Below, piece after piece: positions 1 through 9,313 of a stretch of DNA of 64,000 nt (positions are counted from its first letter, which is position 1; each line of letters begins with the position of its first letter). This stretch comes from Pseudomonas sp. MWU15-20650 (GTDB lineage Bacteria; Pseudomonadota; Gammaproteobacteria; Pseudomonadales; Pseudomonadaceae). The stretch spans positions 24,623 through 88,622 of the forward strand of contig NZ_JALJFG010000027.1 of assembly GCF_023242475.1 (NCBI RefSeq), read 5' to 3'. Both the position numbers and the translations under genes were made by a program. The notes under the pieces were generated by a model. It was not told the DNA's origin. It worked only from the letters and a program-made list of their open reading frames with translations, and searched no databases.

Positions 1-230
1 AACTGCAGCCGTTCAACACCCCGCCCACATTGCAGGCCAGCGAGATCGAGGCACTGTTTCGCGAGAGCAACCCGCGTATGGGCAACCACGGGCTGGCGGT
101 GATCTGCAAGGGCAAGGTGCTGTCGGAAGTGCGGGTATGCCTGACCAAGGACCTGGCCTTCGCCGGTTGCCCGCGCAGCGTCAAAAGCCAGTGCCGTGGC
201 GGCGATATTCGGATTCCCTCGCAGCGCTGA
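1..230 (+). CDS. Ribonuclease T2 family protein, C-terminal part (5' end outside window)
   Basis: An open frame enters from the left edge (codons in phase with base 3) and stops at 230, so only about 75 C-terminal residues are visible. The pattern of a Phe-Arg-Glu-x-Asn-Pro helix, then IxVxCKGxxLSEVRVCLTKDL and a late Cys, matches the C-terminal end of the RNase T2 family, where the two cysteines form a conserved disulphide. The family consists of secreted or periplasmic endoribonucleases that cleave single-stranded RNA through a 2',3'-cyclic phosphate. The catalytic CAS motifs, which hold the two histidines, lie upstream of the window and cannot be checked. The assignment rests on this short tail only. 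Confidence 0.6.
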   Translation, partial: LQPFNTPPTLQASEIEALFRESNPRMGNHGLAVICKGKVLSEVRVCLTKDLAFAGCPRSVKSQCRGGDIRIPSQR

Positions 231-362
231 GGCCGCATCGCCACTCAGTTGCCGGTTTGAAATAAACGTGCTGACGGCTCAGGGGCATTTTGTTCAATAC
301 CGCAATCGTTCAGCCCTTTACCGTGATGCCATCTTTGCTTGGCATTACAAAAAGGAACTGCA

Positions 363-950
363 ATGAGCCTGATCCTCTCCATGACCGCCTTCGCGCTGGC
401 CACTTCCATCACGCCGGGGCCGGTGAATGTGGTCGCCCTCAGCTCCGGTGCGCGCTTTGGCTTTGCCGCCAGCCAGAAGCACGTATTCGGTGCCGCCCTC
501 GGTTTTACTGTGCTGCTGGTGCTGATCGGCCTGGGGTTGCATGAGGTGCTGCTGCGCTGGCCGATCCTGACCCAGTTGATCCAGTGGGGCGGGGTGGCCT
601 TCTTGTTGTACATGGCCTGGAAACTGGCCATGGACGATGGCCGACTGGACGCCGATGGCACGGCTACCGCACCGTCGATGCTGTATGGCGCGATCATGCA
701 GTGGCTCAACCCCAAAGCCTGGCTGGCCTGTGTGGCGGGGATGGGTTTGTTTGTCGCGGATGGCGATGCCCGCCAGGTATGGCTGTTTGCTGCACTCTAC
801 TGGGTGATCTGCTACCTGTCGGTGGCGTGCTGGGCCTACGCGGGGACGTTCTTGCGGCGCTACCTGAGCAATCCTCAGGGGGTGCGCCTGTTCAACCGCT
901 CAATGGCCGCGTTGCTGGTGGCCAGTGTGGGTTATTTGCTGATGGCTTGA
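363..950 (+). CDS. LysE/RhtB family amino-acid exporter
   Basis: A 195-residue inner-membrane protein, the usual length of the LysE/RhtB family of amino-acid or homoserine-lactone exporters. It opens with a hydrophobic segment followed by the family motif TPGPVNVVALSSGARFG (about residues 18-34) and has about five to six predicted membrane segments, including WLNPKAWLACVAGMG in the middle. I start it at the ATG at 363, with AAGGA about 8 bases upstream; an upstream non-ATG start at 339 would add eight residues and has no better ribosome site. Its 3' end overlaps the converging AraC gene by 59 bp. LysE exporters are often paired with a neighbouring regulator, so the AraC protein may control it. 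The substrate cannot be deduced. Confidence 0.85.
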   Translation: MSLILSMTAFALATSITPGPVNVVALSSGARFGFAASQKHVFGAALGFTVLLVLIGLGLHEVLLRWPILTQLIQWGGVAFLLYMAWKLAMDDGRLDADGTATAPSMLYGAIMQWLNPKAWLACVAGMGLFVADGDARQVWLFAALYWVICYLSVACWAYAGTFLRRYLSNPQGVRLFNRSMAALLVASVGYLLMA

Positions 951-1767
951 GCACTTCCCGATACTGCCCGGGTGTGGCGGCGAAGTGCTGCTTGAACGTG
1001 CGCTGGAAATGCGCCTGATCGGCAAAGCCCGCGGCGAGGGCCACATCGGCAATCAGCTCGCCGTTACGCAGTTGGGTACGGGCAAACTGAATACGCCGGT
1101 TCACCAGGAAGGCATGGGGTGTCAGCCCGTAATACTGCTTGAATGCGCGGATCAGGTAAGACGGCGAGAGCTCGGCGGCCAGGCAAATCTCTTCGAGTTT
1201 CAAGGCGTGCGTGCAGTGCTCGCGGATGTACTCGGCGGCCCGCTCCAGCTTGTGGTTGACCTCGCGCACCGGGGTCAACGAGGGGTTCAGCCGCTGTTGC
1301 ACCTCGGTGAAATAGCTCACCAGTGCGCTCTGTTTCTGCAGAAGCTCGGCCTGTTCATCCAGCAGTAGCCGGTACAGCTCGATCAAGCCGCTGTACAGCA
1401 CCGCGTCGCGAGTGTGAGGCGTGTTGAACGGCCGATACCCCTGGTCGGTGCTGAAACCCAGCTGGTATTGCAGGTCGGTCAGCCAGGGCGTGTCGAGGTA
1501 CAGCATGTGGTAGGACCAGGGCTGGTCATGGATGGGGTTGCAGGCGTGCACATCGCCGGGGTTCATCAACACCACGGTGCCGGCGCTGATCTCGAAGGTC
1601 TGCGCGCCGTAGTGGTAATAACTGCGTCCGGTGGTGATGGCACCGATGGAGAAATGCTCGTGGGCGTGGCGGGTATAAGTGACCTTGCGCCCGTCAGCGA
1701 TAGTCCGTGCTTCGATGAACGGCAGTGCAGGGTCACGCCAGAAGTGCGGGGCTGTCGAGGCGGTCAT
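892..1767 (-). CDS. AraC family transcriptional regulator with N-terminal cupin sensor domain
   Basis: A 291-residue DNA-binding regulator. The first half is an AraC-type beta-barrel sensor (HAHEHFSIGAITTGRSYYHYG, then a PGDVHACNP turn); the last ~100 residues carry two helix-turn-helix units (LEEICLAAELSPSYLIRAFK and IADVALAAGFADQAHFQRTFK), ending with the family's PGQYRE signature. I choose the ATG at 1767, which has AGGAC about 8-12 bases upstream; the longer frame to 1824 adds 19 residues of poor quality. The C-terminal tail after PGQYRE reads antisense into the last 59 bp of the LysE-type exporter gene. Family members bind small ligands such as amino acids or sugars; here the ligand is probably what the adjacent exporter removes, but this is inference. 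Confidence 0.85.
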   Translation of the reverse strand: MTASTAPHFWRDPALPFIEARTIADGRKVTYTRHAHEHFSIGAITTGRSYYHYGAQTFEISAGTVVLMNPGDVHACNPIHDQPWSYHMLYLDTPWLTDLQYQLGFSTDQGYRPFNTPHTRDAVLYSGLIELYRLLLDEQAELLQKQSALVSYFTEVQQRLNPSLTPVREVNHKLERAAEYIREHCTHALKLEEICLAAELSPSYLIRAFKQYYGLTPHAFLVNRRIQFARTQLRNGELIADVALAAGFADQAHFQRTFKQHFAATPGQYREVLKPSANNPHWPPATRPLSG

Positions 1768-1850
1768 GGGCACAGGTCCTGATGGGCAGAGGCCCAGCCT
1801 TATACAAAATCGCGCATTGTTCAAGGCATCAATGGGCCGTTAACGCCTGA

Positions 1851-3464
1851 TCAGTCGGCCACAGGGGCGGGCACCAGAAACGCCGCCTCCAGCAATTGCC
1901 GGGTATACGCATGCTGCGGGTCGGCGAAAATCGCCCGCGCGTCGCCTTGCTCGACTACCTGTCCATGCTTGACCACCATCAACTGGTGGCTGAGCGCTTT
2001 CACTACCGCGAGGTCATGGCTGATGAACAGATAGGTCAGGTTGTACTTGGCCTGCAGGCTGCGCAGCAATTCGACCACCTGGCGCTGTACCGTGCGGTCC
2101 AGCGCCGAGGTCGGCTCATCCAGCAGAATCAGGCGCGGCTTGAGCACCAGCGCACGGGCGATGGCAATGCGCTGGCGTTGGCCACCGGAGAATTCGTGAG
2201 GGTAGCGATGGCGGGACTGAGGGTCGAGCCCCACCTCCTTGAGCGCTGCGATAATCGCGGCTTCCTGCTCGGCAGGTGTGCCCATCTTGTGGATACGCAA
2301 ACCTTCGCCGACGATCTCGCTGACGCACATGCGTGGGCTCAAACTGCCGAACGGGTCCTGGAACACCACCTGCATCTCACGGCGCAACGGGCGTACCTGT
2401 TGTTGAGTGAGGCGGTCCAGTTGCTGGCCTTCAAAGCGAATCCCGCCTTTGCTGGCGATCAAGCGCAAGATCGCCAGGCCCAGGGTCGATTTGCCCGAGC
2501 CGCTTTCGCCGACGATGCCCAGGGTTTGCCCCTGGGGCAGGCTGAAGTTGATGCCGTCCACGGCCTTCACGTAATCAATGGTGTTGCGCAAAAAGCCCTT
2601 CTTGATGGGGAACCAGACCTTCAGGTCGTCAACTTCCAGCAAAGGCGGCCCCACCGCGTTGGTCGCAGGCCCGCCGCTGGGCTCCGCCGCCAGCAACTCC
2701 TGGGTGTAGGGGTGCTGGGGCGACTGGAACAGCGTCTCGCAATCGGCCTGCTCCACGATGCAACCTTGCTGCATCACGCACACTCGGTGGGCAATGCGGC
2801 GCACCAGGTTCAAGTCGTGGCTGATCAGCAACAGCGCCATGCCCAGGCGCGCTTGCAATTCCTTGAGCAATTCGAGGATCTTCAACTGCACGGTGACGTC
2901 CAGAGCGGTGGTCGGTTCATCGGCAATCAGCAGCTCCGGCTCGTTGGCCAGGGCCATGGCAATCATCACCCGCTGGCGCTGGCCACCGGACAGCTCATGG
3001 GGCAGCGCCTTGAGACGCTTGTGCGGTTCGGGAATACCCACCAGCTCCAGCAGTTCCAGGGTGCGCCGGGTGGCCACTTTGCCGGTCAGCCCTTTGTGCA
3101 GGCCGAGGACTTCGTTGATCTGCTTCTCGATCGAATGCAGCGGGTTCAACGAGGTCATCGGTTCCTGGAAGATCATCGCGATGCGGTTGCCGCGAATATG
3201 CCGAATGGTTTTTTCTTTCAGGGTCAGCAAGTCGTGCCCGGAATAGGTGATGGTGCCGGTTGGATGGCAGGCCAGCGGGTAGGGCAGCAGGCGCAGAATC
3301 GAATGGGCCGTTACCGATTTGCCGGAACCGCTTTCGCCGACCAGGGCCAGGGTTTCGCCGCGCCTGATGTCGAAGCTCACGTGGTTGACCACGCGGTGGC
3401 GATGCTCGCCGGTGACGAACTCGACGCTGAGGTCGCGGATTTCGATCAGATTGTCCTGATTCAT
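1851..3464 (-). CDS. yejF: Peptide ABC transporter, dual ATP-binding protein (YejF/NppD type)
   Basis: A 537-residue cytoplasmic ATPase with two complete ABC domains fused in one chain, as in E. coli YejF. Both halves carry a Walker A GESGSGKS, a signature (LSGGQRQRV and FSGGQRQRI) and a Walker B (LLIADEPTTALD and LILLDEPTSALD), so both sites look active. Each half ends with the oligopeptide-type C-terminal extension (QHPYTQELLAAEP; QHAYTRQLLEA). The ATG at 3464 is preceded by GAGGAAATGAG and lies one base after the stop of the upstream permease gene, indicating tight coupling. It is the last gene of the five-gene importer operon. In P. aeruginosa the orthologous system NppA1A2BCD takes up peptidyl-nucleoside antibiotics; Yej of E. 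coli imports microcin C. Confidence 0.93.
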   Translation of the reverse strand: MNQDNLIEIRDLSVEFVTGEHRHRVVNHVSFDIRRGETLALVGESGSGKSVTAHSILRLLPYPLACHPTGTITYSGHDLLTLKEKTIRHIRGNRIAMIFQEPMTSLNPLHSIEKQINEVLGLHKGLTGKVATRRTLELLELVGIPEPHKRLKALPHELSGGQRQRVMIAMALANEPELLIADEPTTALDVTVQLKILELLKELQARLGMALLLISHDLNLVRRIAHRVCVMQQGCIVEQADCETLFQSPQHPYTQELLAAEPSGGPATNAVGPPLLEVDDLKVWFPIKKGFLRNTIDYVKAVDGINFSLPQGQTLGIVGESGSGKSTLGLAILRLIASKGGIRFEGQQLDRLTQQQVRPLRREMQVVFQDPFGSLSPRMCVSEIVGEGLRIHKMGTPAEQEAAIIAALKEVGLDPQSRHRYPHEFSGGQRQRIAIARALVLKPRLILLDEPTSALDRTVQRQVVELLRSLQAKYNLTYLFISHDLAVVKALSHQLMVVKHGQVVEQGDARAIFADPQHAYTRQLLEAAFLVPAPVAD

Positions 3465-3465
3465 C

Positions 3466-4485
3466 TCATTTCCTCGGGTCGAAGGCATCGCGAGCGGACT
3501 CGCCGATAAACACCAGCAAACTCAGCATGATCGCCAATACGGCAAAGGCACTCATGCCCAGCCACGGCGCTTGCAGGTTGGATTTGCCCTGGGCCACCAA
3601 CTCACCTAGCGAGGGCGAACCTGCCGGCAGGCCGAAGCCGAGGAAGTCCAGGGCGGTGAGGGTGCCAATGGCGCCGGTGAGGATGAACGGCAGGAAGGTC
3701 ATGGTCGAGACCATGGCATTGGGCAAGATATGGCGGAACATGATCGCGCCGTTCTGCATGCCCAGCGCTCGGGCCGCGCGCACGTACTCGAGGTTGCGCC
3801 CACGCAGGAACTCGGCACGTACCACGTCCACCAGGCTCATCCAGGAGAACAGCAGCATGATTCCCAGCAGCCACCAGAAGTTGGGCTGTACAAAGCTGGC
3901 GAGGATGATCAGCAGGTAGAGCACCGGCAACCCGGACCAGATCTCCAGGAAGCGTTGCCCGGCCAGGTCGACCCAGCCGCCATAGAACCCCTGCAAGGCG
4001 CCGGCGATTACGCCGATGATCGAGCTGAGTATCGTCAGGGTCAGGGCGAACAGCACCGACACCCGGAACCCGTAGATCACCCGGGCGAGCACATCACGGC
4101 CCTGGTCATCGGTGCCCAGCAGGTTGACCGAGGAGGGTGGCGCGGGGGCCGGGACTTTCAGGTCGTAGTTGATGCTCTGGTAGCTGAAGGGGATCGGCGC
4201 CCACAAGGTCCAGGCGTCCTTGGCCTTGAGCAGTTCCTGGATGTACGGGCTCTTGTAGTTGGCTTCCAGGGGGAATTCACCGCCGAAGGTTGTCTCCGGG
4301 TAGCGCTTGAGCGCCGGGAAGTACCAGCCGCCGTCGAAGTGCACGGCCAGCGGTTTGTCATTGGCGATCAACTCCGCGCCCAGGCTCAGCACGAACAGAA
4401 TCAGGAACAACCACAGCGACCACCAGCCACGCTTGTTGGCTTTGAATCGCTCGAACCGACGGCGATTGAGGGGGGACAGGTTCAT
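3466..4485 (-). CDS. yejE: Peptide ABC transporter permease (YejE/NppC type)
   Basis: A 339-residue inner-membrane permease of the oligopeptide (DppC/OppC) class. It has an N-terminal membrane helix (WWSLWLFLILFVLSLGAELI), a long periplasmic stretch typical of YejE (HFDGGWYFPALKRYPETTFGG), then five further helices and the EAA loop (EYVRAARALGMQNGAIMFRHILPNA) that docks on the ATPase. The usual LLGTDDQGRDVLARVIYG motif is present before the second helix. The gene begins one base after the stop of the preceding permease gene and ends one base before the ATPase start. It forms the heterodimeric channel with the neighbouring YejB-type permease. Confidence 0.92.
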   Translation of the reverse strand: MNLSPLNRRRFERFKANKRGWWSLWLFLILFVLSLGAELIANDKPLAVHFDGGWYFPALKRYPETTFGGEFPLEANYKSPYIQELLKAKDAWTLWAPIPFSYQSINYDLKVPAPAPPSSVNLLGTDDQGRDVLARVIYGFRVSVLFALTLTILSSIIGVIAGALQGFYGGWVDLAGQRFLEIWSGLPVLYLLIILASFVQPNFWWLLGIMLLFSWMSLVDVVRAEFLRGRNLEYVRAARALGMQNGAIMFRHILPNAMVSTMTFLPFILTGAIGTLTALDFLGFGLPAGSPSLGELVAQGKSNLQAPWLGMSAFAVLAIMLSLLVFIGESARDAFDPRK

Positions 4486-4486
4486 C

Positions 4487-5560
4487 TCAATGCTCCCGGC
4501 TGGCGAAGTCGATACGCGGATCGACCAGGGTGTAGGTGAGGTCGCCGATCAGTTTCACGATCAGCCCCAGCAGGGTGAAGATAAACAGCGTACCGAACAC
4601 CACCGGGTAGTCACGGTTGATCGCCGCTTCAAAGCTCATCAGGCCCAGGCCGTCGAGGGAGAAGATCACTTCCACCAGCAACGAGCCGGTGAAGAAGATG
4701 CCGATGAAGGCCGAGGGGAAACCGGCGATCACCAGCAGCATCGCGTTACGGAACACATGGCCGTAGAGCACGCGACGCTGGGTCAGGCCCTTGGCCTTGG
4801 CGGTGACCACATATTGCTTGTTGATTTCGTCCAGAAAGCTGTTTTTGGTCAGCAGGGTCATGGTCGCGAAATTGCCGATCACCAGCGCCGTCACGGGCAG
4901 CGCCAAGTGCCAGAAGTAATCGAGGACCTTGCCGCCCCAGCTCAGCTCATCAAAGTTATTGGAGGTGAGCCCGCGCAGGGGAAACCAGTCGAAATAGCTG
5001 CCGCCGGCAAACACCACGATCAGCAGGATCGCAAACAGGAACGCCGGGATCGCATAGCCGACGATGATCGCCGAACTGGTCCAGACATCGAAGTGGCTAC
5101 CGTGCCGCGTGGCCTTGGCGATCCCCAGGGGGATCGAGACCAGGTACATGATCAGGGTGCTCCATAACCCGAGGGAGATGGATACCGGCATCTTTTCCTT
5201 GATCAGGTCGATGACCTTGGCGTCACGAAAAAAGCTGTCGCCGAAGTCCAGCCGGGCGTAATTCTTGACCATGATCCACAAGCGTTCCGGCGCCGATTTG
5301 TCGAAGCCGTACATCTTCTCGATTTCCTTGATCAAGGCCGGGTCCAGGCCCTGGGCGCCACGGTAGCTGGAGCCGGCTACCGAGACCTCGGCGCCGCCAC
5401 CGGCGATGCGGCTGGTGGCGCCGTCAAAGCCTTCGAGCTTGGCGATCATCTGTTCCACCGGGCCACCGGGGGCGGCCTGGATGATGACGAAGTTGATCAG
5501 CAAGATCCCGAACAGCGTGGGGATGATCAGCAACAGGCGGCGAACAATATAGGCCAGCAT
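4487..5560 (-). CDS. yejB: Peptide ABC transporter permease (YejB/NppB type)
   Basis: A 357-residue permease of the DppB/OppB class. It starts with the typical MLAYIVRRLLLIIPTLFGI membrane segment and PGGP motif, has a YejB-type insertion (about residues 35-85, rich in Gly/Ala), and carries the EAA loop (QYVVTAKAKGLTQRRVLYGHVFRNA) about 240-265. The ATG at 5560 abuts the stop codon of the second binding-protein gene with no spacer, so translation is probably coupled. Length and order (binding proteins, B, E, F) match the Yej system. It forms half of the channel for peptide or peptide-like substrates. Confidence 0.92.
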   Translation of the reverse strand: MLAYIVRRLLLIIPTLFGILLINFVIIQAAPGGPVEQMIAKLEGFDGATSRIAGGGAEVSVAGSSYRGAQGLDPALIKEIEKMYGFDKSAPERLWIMVKNYARLDFGDSFFRDAKVIDLIKEKMPVSISLGLWSTLIMYLVSIPLGIAKATRHGSHFDVWTSSAIIVGYAIPAFLFAILLIVVFAGGSYFDWFPLRGLTSNNFDELSWGGKVLDYFWHLALPVTALVIGNFATMTLLTKNSFLDEINKQYVVTAKAKGLTQRRVLYGHVFRNAMLLVIAGFPSAFIGIFFTGSLLVEVIFSLDGLGLMSFEAAINRDYPVVFGTLFIFTLLGLIVKLIGDLTYTLVDPRIDFASREH

Positions 5561-7393
5561 TTAATCGCCTCCGCTCGCCGGATCGGCGCTCGTGTCCAGG
5601 ATAACGGCAGGTTTGACGTCGGGCTTGGCCCACCAGGTGGCAGTGCCGACGTCATAGCGGGGCGAGACCTTGGGGTGCCCCAGGTGGTCCCAATACGCCA
5701 CGCGGTAGGTCTTGATGTGCCAGTTGGGAATCACGTAGTAGCCAAACTGCAACACGCGGTCCAGCGCCTTGGCGTGGGCCACCAGGCTTTTGCGCGAGTT
5801 GGCGTCGATCAGCGCTTCTACCAACTGGTCGACCGCCGGGTCCTTGAGGCCCATGTAGTTGCGGCTGCCGGATTTGTCGGCACTCGACGACGACCAGAAC
5901 TCCCGCTGTTCGTTACCTGGCGACGTGGATTGTGGAAAGCTGCCCACCAGCATGTCGAAGTCCCGCGAACGCAGGCGGTTGATGTATTGCGAGACATCGA
6001 CCCGACGAATCACCAGGTTGATGCCCAAGTCTGCCAGGTTGCGCTTGAACGGCAGCAGCACCCGTTCGAATTCGGTCTGGGCCAGCAGGAACTCAATGTT
6101 CACCGGTTTGCCGGTGGTGTCGACCATTTTGTCGTCGACGATCTTCCAGCCCGCCTCTTGCAGCAGTTGGTAAGCCTCGCGCTGCTGGGCGCGGATCATG
6201 CCGCTGCCGTCGGTTTTGGCAGGCTCAAAGGCTTGGGTGAAGACTTCAGCCGGAATCTTGTCGCGCAGAGGCTCAAGGATTGCCAGTTCGTCCGGGCCAG
6301 GTAAACCGGTGGCAGCCATTTCCGAGTTTTCAAAATAGCTGCGGCTGCGGGTGTAGGCACCGTTGAACAGCTGCCGGTTGCTCCACTCGAAGTCCAGCAA
6401 CAGGCTGATGGCCTTGCGCACACGCACATCCTGGAACATGGGCTTGCGCGTGTTAAACACAAAACCCTGCATGCCAGTGGGGTTGCCGTTGGGGATTTCT
6501 TCCTTGATCAAACGACCTTGAGCGACCGCTGGCGTGTTGTAGGCGTTGGCCCAGTTCTTCGCGCTGACCTCCAGCCAGTAGTCGAACTGCCCGGCCTTCA
6601 AGGCTTCCAGGGCCACAGTGTTGTCGCGGTAATAATCAGTGATGCGGTTATCGAAGTTGTAGAAACCCTGGGTGATCGGCAAATCCTTGGCCCAGTAGTC
6701 CTTGACCCGCTCGTAGCGCACCATGCGCCCCGGCTTGACCTCGGCCACCTTGTACGGCCCGCTGCTCAAAGGCATCTCCAGGTTGCCCTTGGCAAAGTCG
6801 CGGGTCGCCCACCAATGCTTGGGCAGGACTGGCAATTGCCCGAGGATCAGCGGCAATTCGCGGTTGTTGGTGCGCTTGAACTTGAACAGCACCCGAAGCG
6901 GATCTTCTGCCACCACCTCATCGACGTCGGCGTAGTAAGTGCGGTAGAGCGGCGAGCCGTCCTTGAGCAGGGTCTGGAAGGTGAACACGACGTCTTCGGC
7001 GCGGATCGGGTGGCCATCGTGAAAGCGCGCTTCGGGGCGCAGGTAAAAACGCACCCAACTGTTGTCCGGGGCTTTTTCGATCTTGCCGGCCACCAGGCCG
7101 TACTCGGTGATGGGTTCGTCCAGGCTTTGCATGGCCAGGGTGTCGTAGATCAGCGGCAGGTTGTCCGCCGGCACGCCCTTGCTGATATAGGGGTTGAGGC
7201 TGTCGAAGCCGCCCATGGCCGACTCACGGAAAGTGCCGCCCTTGGGGGCGTCGGGGTTTACGTAGTCAAAGTGCTTGAAGTCGGCGGGGTACTTGGGGGG
7301 CTCGTTGTAGAGGGTCAGCGCATGCTGCGGTGCGGCATGGGCCGCACTGCACAGCATCAGGCTGGCAAGCAATGCAGTACGCAAAGACATCAT
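5561..7393 (-). CDS. yejA: Periplasmic peptide-binding protein, second of two (YejA/NppA2 type)
   Basis: A 610-residue family-5 solute-binding protein. It begins with a Sec signal (MSLRTALLASLMLCSAAHAAP), followed by the YejA pattern LYNEPPKYPADFKHFDYVNPDAPKGG. The ATG at 7393 overlaps the stop of the preceding gene (ATGA), which argues against the much longer frame running to 7690. The mature protein keeps the family core: RFHDGHPIRAEDVVFTFQTLL around residue 120 and the SGPYKV segment. It follows a similar binding protein (about 35-40% identical by eye), so the operon encodes two substrate-capturing subunits for one channel, as in P. aeruginosa nppA1A2. Confidence 0.9.
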   Translation of the reverse strand: MMSLRTALLASLMLCSAAHAAPQHALTLYNEPPKYPADFKHFDYVNPDAPKGGTFRESAMGGFDSLNPYISKGVPADNLPLIYDTLAMQSLDEPITEYGLVAGKIEKAPDNSWVRFYLRPEARFHDGHPIRAEDVVFTFQTLLKDGSPLYRTYYADVDEVVAEDPLRVLFKFKRTNNRELPLILGQLPVLPKHWWATRDFAKGNLEMPLSSGPYKVAEVKPGRMVRYERVKDYWAKDLPITQGFYNFDNRITDYYRDNTVALEALKAGQFDYWLEVSAKNWANAYNTPAVAQGRLIKEEIPNGNPTGMQGFVFNTRKPMFQDVRVRKAISLLLDFEWSNRQLFNGAYTRSRSYFENSEMAATGLPGPDELAILEPLRDKIPAEVFTQAFEPAKTDGSGMIRAQQREAYQLLQEAGWKIVDDKMVDTTGKPVNIEFLLAQTEFERVLLPFKRNLADLGINLVIRRVDVSQYINRLRSRDFDMLVGSFPQSTSPGNEQREFWSSSSADKSGSRNYMGLKDPAVDQLVEALIDANSRKSLVAHAKALDRVLQFGYYVIPNWHIKTYRVAYWDHLGHPKVSPRYDVGTATWWAKPDVKPAVILDTSADPASGGD

Positions 7394-9219
7394 TGGGCTT
7401 TCTCCGAAGCTTTCAGCCACCACGCGCTCAGGCCCAGGCTGTAGGGCGGCGTGGTGACAAAGGCGAACCGGTTGCGGTACGCCAGGCGATGATAGTTGAG
7501 GTACCAGTTGGGAATGCTGTAGTGCTGCCACAGCAGCACACGGTCCAGGGCGCGGCCGGCGGCCAATTGCTCTTCGCGGGTCTGCGCCGCCAGCAGTTGT
7601 TCCAGCAGGCGGTCGACCACCGGGTTGGCGATGCCGGCGTAATTCTTGCTGCCCTTGATCGCAGCCTGGCTGGAGTGGAAGTACTGCCACTGTTCGAGGC
7701 CGGGGCTGAGCGTCTGGTTGAGCGTCATCAGGACCATGTCGAAGTCGAATTGATCGAGGCGTTGTTTGTACTGGGCACGGTCTACCGTGCGCAAGCGGGC
7801 ATCGACGCCGATACTGGCCAGATTTTCGACATAAGGTTGCAGGATGCGCTCCAAATTCGGATTGACCAGCAGGATCTCCAGGCGCAGCGGTTGCCCGTCA
7901 CGGTTGAGCAGGCGTTGTCCCGAGAGTTTCCAGCCAGCTTCGCCGAGCAGCGCCAGGGCGCGGCGCAGGGTTTCGCGGGGAATGCCGCGACCGTCGGTTT
8001 GCGGCAGGCTGAATGGTTGGGTGAACAGGGCGGCGGGCAGTTGGTCGCGGTAGGGCGCAAGCATCAACCATTCATGACCCAGCGGCAGGCCCGTCGCTGA
8101 AAAATCGCTGTTGGGATAGTAGCTCACGGAGCGTTTATAGGCGCTGCTGAACAGGGTGCGGTTGGTCCATTCAAAGTCGAACATCAACCCTAGGGCTTCG
8201 CGCACGTTGGCCTGGTTGAAGGTGGGCCGCCGGGTGTTCATGAACAGGCCCTGGCTCTGGGTGGGGATTTGGTGGGCGATCTGCGCCTTGATCACATCAC
8301 CGCGATTGACCGCCGGGAAGTTGTAGCCCGTGGCCCAGTTCTTGGCCTGGTGCTCGATATAGATATCGAATTCGCCAGCCTTGAAGGCTTCGAAGGCCAC
8401 GTCGCTGTCGCGGTAAAACTCCACTTCGACGTTGTCGTAGTTGTAGAAGCCTTGGTTGACCGGCAGGTCTTTGCCCCAGTAATCCTTGACCCGTTCGAAC
8501 ACCAACTGCCGGCCTGGGGCGACTTTGGTGATGCGGTACGGCCCACTGCCCAGTGGCGGTTCAAAGGTGGTGGCCTTGAAGTCGCGGTTCTTCCAGTAAT
8601 GCTGGGGCAATACCGGCAGCTCACCCAGGCGCAGGATCAGCAGCGGGTTGCTGGCGCGCTTGAACACAAAGCGGATACGGTGGCGGTTGAGGATATCGAC
8701 CCGCGCCACTTCCTGCAGGTTGGTGCGGTACTGCGGGTGGCCTTCGGTCAGCAAGGTGCGATAGGAAAACGCCACGTCATACGCAGTGATCGGCTTGCCG
8801 TCGTGAAAGCGCGCTTCGGGACGCAGGTTGAACACGACCCAGCTACGGTCCTCGCTGTACTCCACCGATTGGGCAATCAGGCCGTAGCTGGACGTGGGTT
8901 CGTCGCCGGACGGCGCGTACTGGCCGGTGCCGACCATCAGGGGTTCGTTCAGCTCATTGACGCCGTATTGCAGGAAGTTGGCGGTGGAGACCGGGCTTGA
9001 ACCCTTGAAGGTGTAGGGGTTGAGCGTGTCGAATGTGCCAAATGCCATGACCCGCAAGGTCCCGCCTTTTGGCGCTGCAGGGTTTACCCAATCGTAATGG
9101 GTGAATTTGGCCGGGTACTTGAGCGTGCCGAACTGCGTGTAACCGTGGCTCTCGGTAATCGTCGCGTTCGCAGCAAAGCTCAAGGCCAGACTTATTAGTA
9201 GAAGGAGGGGACGCTTCAA
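7390..9219 (-). CDS. yejA: Periplasmic peptide-binding protein, first of two (YejA/NppA1 type)
   Basis: A 609-residue family-5 solute-binding protein and the first gene of the importer operon. The signal peptide MKRPLLLLISLALSFAANA starts at a TTG codon (9219); no in-frame ATG precedes it and the next in-frame starts would cut into the signal, so TTG is the best choice. The ten-codon frame from an ATG at 9253 ends one base before this TTG (TGA-C-TTG), so re-initiation is conceivable. YejA hallmarks follow: LKYPAKFTHYDWVNPAAPKGG, RFHDGKPITAYDVAFSYRTLL, GSGPYRI. The stop overlaps the ATG of the next gene by three bases. Confidence 0.88.
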   Translation of the reverse strand: MKRPLLLLISLALSFAANATITESHGYTQFGTLKYPAKFTHYDWVNPAAPKGGTLRVMAFGTFDTLNPYTFKGSSPVSTANFLQYGVNELNEPLMVGTGQYAPSGDEPTSSYGLIAQSVEYSEDRSWVVFNLRPEARFHDGKPITAYDVAFSYRTLLTEGHPQYRTNLQEVARVDILNRHRIRFVFKRASNPLLILRLGELPVLPQHYWKNRDFKATTFEPPLGSGPYRITKVAPGRQLVFERVKDYWGKDLPVNQGFYNYDNVEVEFYRDSDVAFEAFKAGEFDIYIEHQAKNWATGYNFPAVNRGDVIKAQIAHQIPTQSQGLFMNTRRPTFNQANVREALGLMFDFEWTNRTLFSSAYKRSVSYYPNSDFSATGLPLGHEWLMLAPYRDQLPAALFTQPFSLPQTDGRGIPRETLRRALALLGEAGWKLSGQRLLNRDGQPLRLEILLVNPNLERILQPYVENLASIGVDARLRTVDRAQYKQRLDQFDFDMVLMTLNQTLSPGLEQWQYFHSSQAAIKGSKNYAGIANPVVDRLLEQLLAAQTREEQLAAGRALDRVLLWQHYSIPNWYLNYHRLAYRNRFAFVTTPPYSLGLSAWWLKASEKAQ

Positions 9220-9313
9220 GTCAGAGATCCGATCCAGGCGGCTTGGGCTTCATGATCGGTACAGTAACAGCTTGTTCCGGTTGGAAAAAGCCAGTCGGAA
9301 ACACTGGAGATCC

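Noticed and set aside
1896..3509. 537-codon plus-strand frame opposite yejF
   Set aside because: Antisense to an intact dual ABC ATPase; composition typical of a shadow frame.
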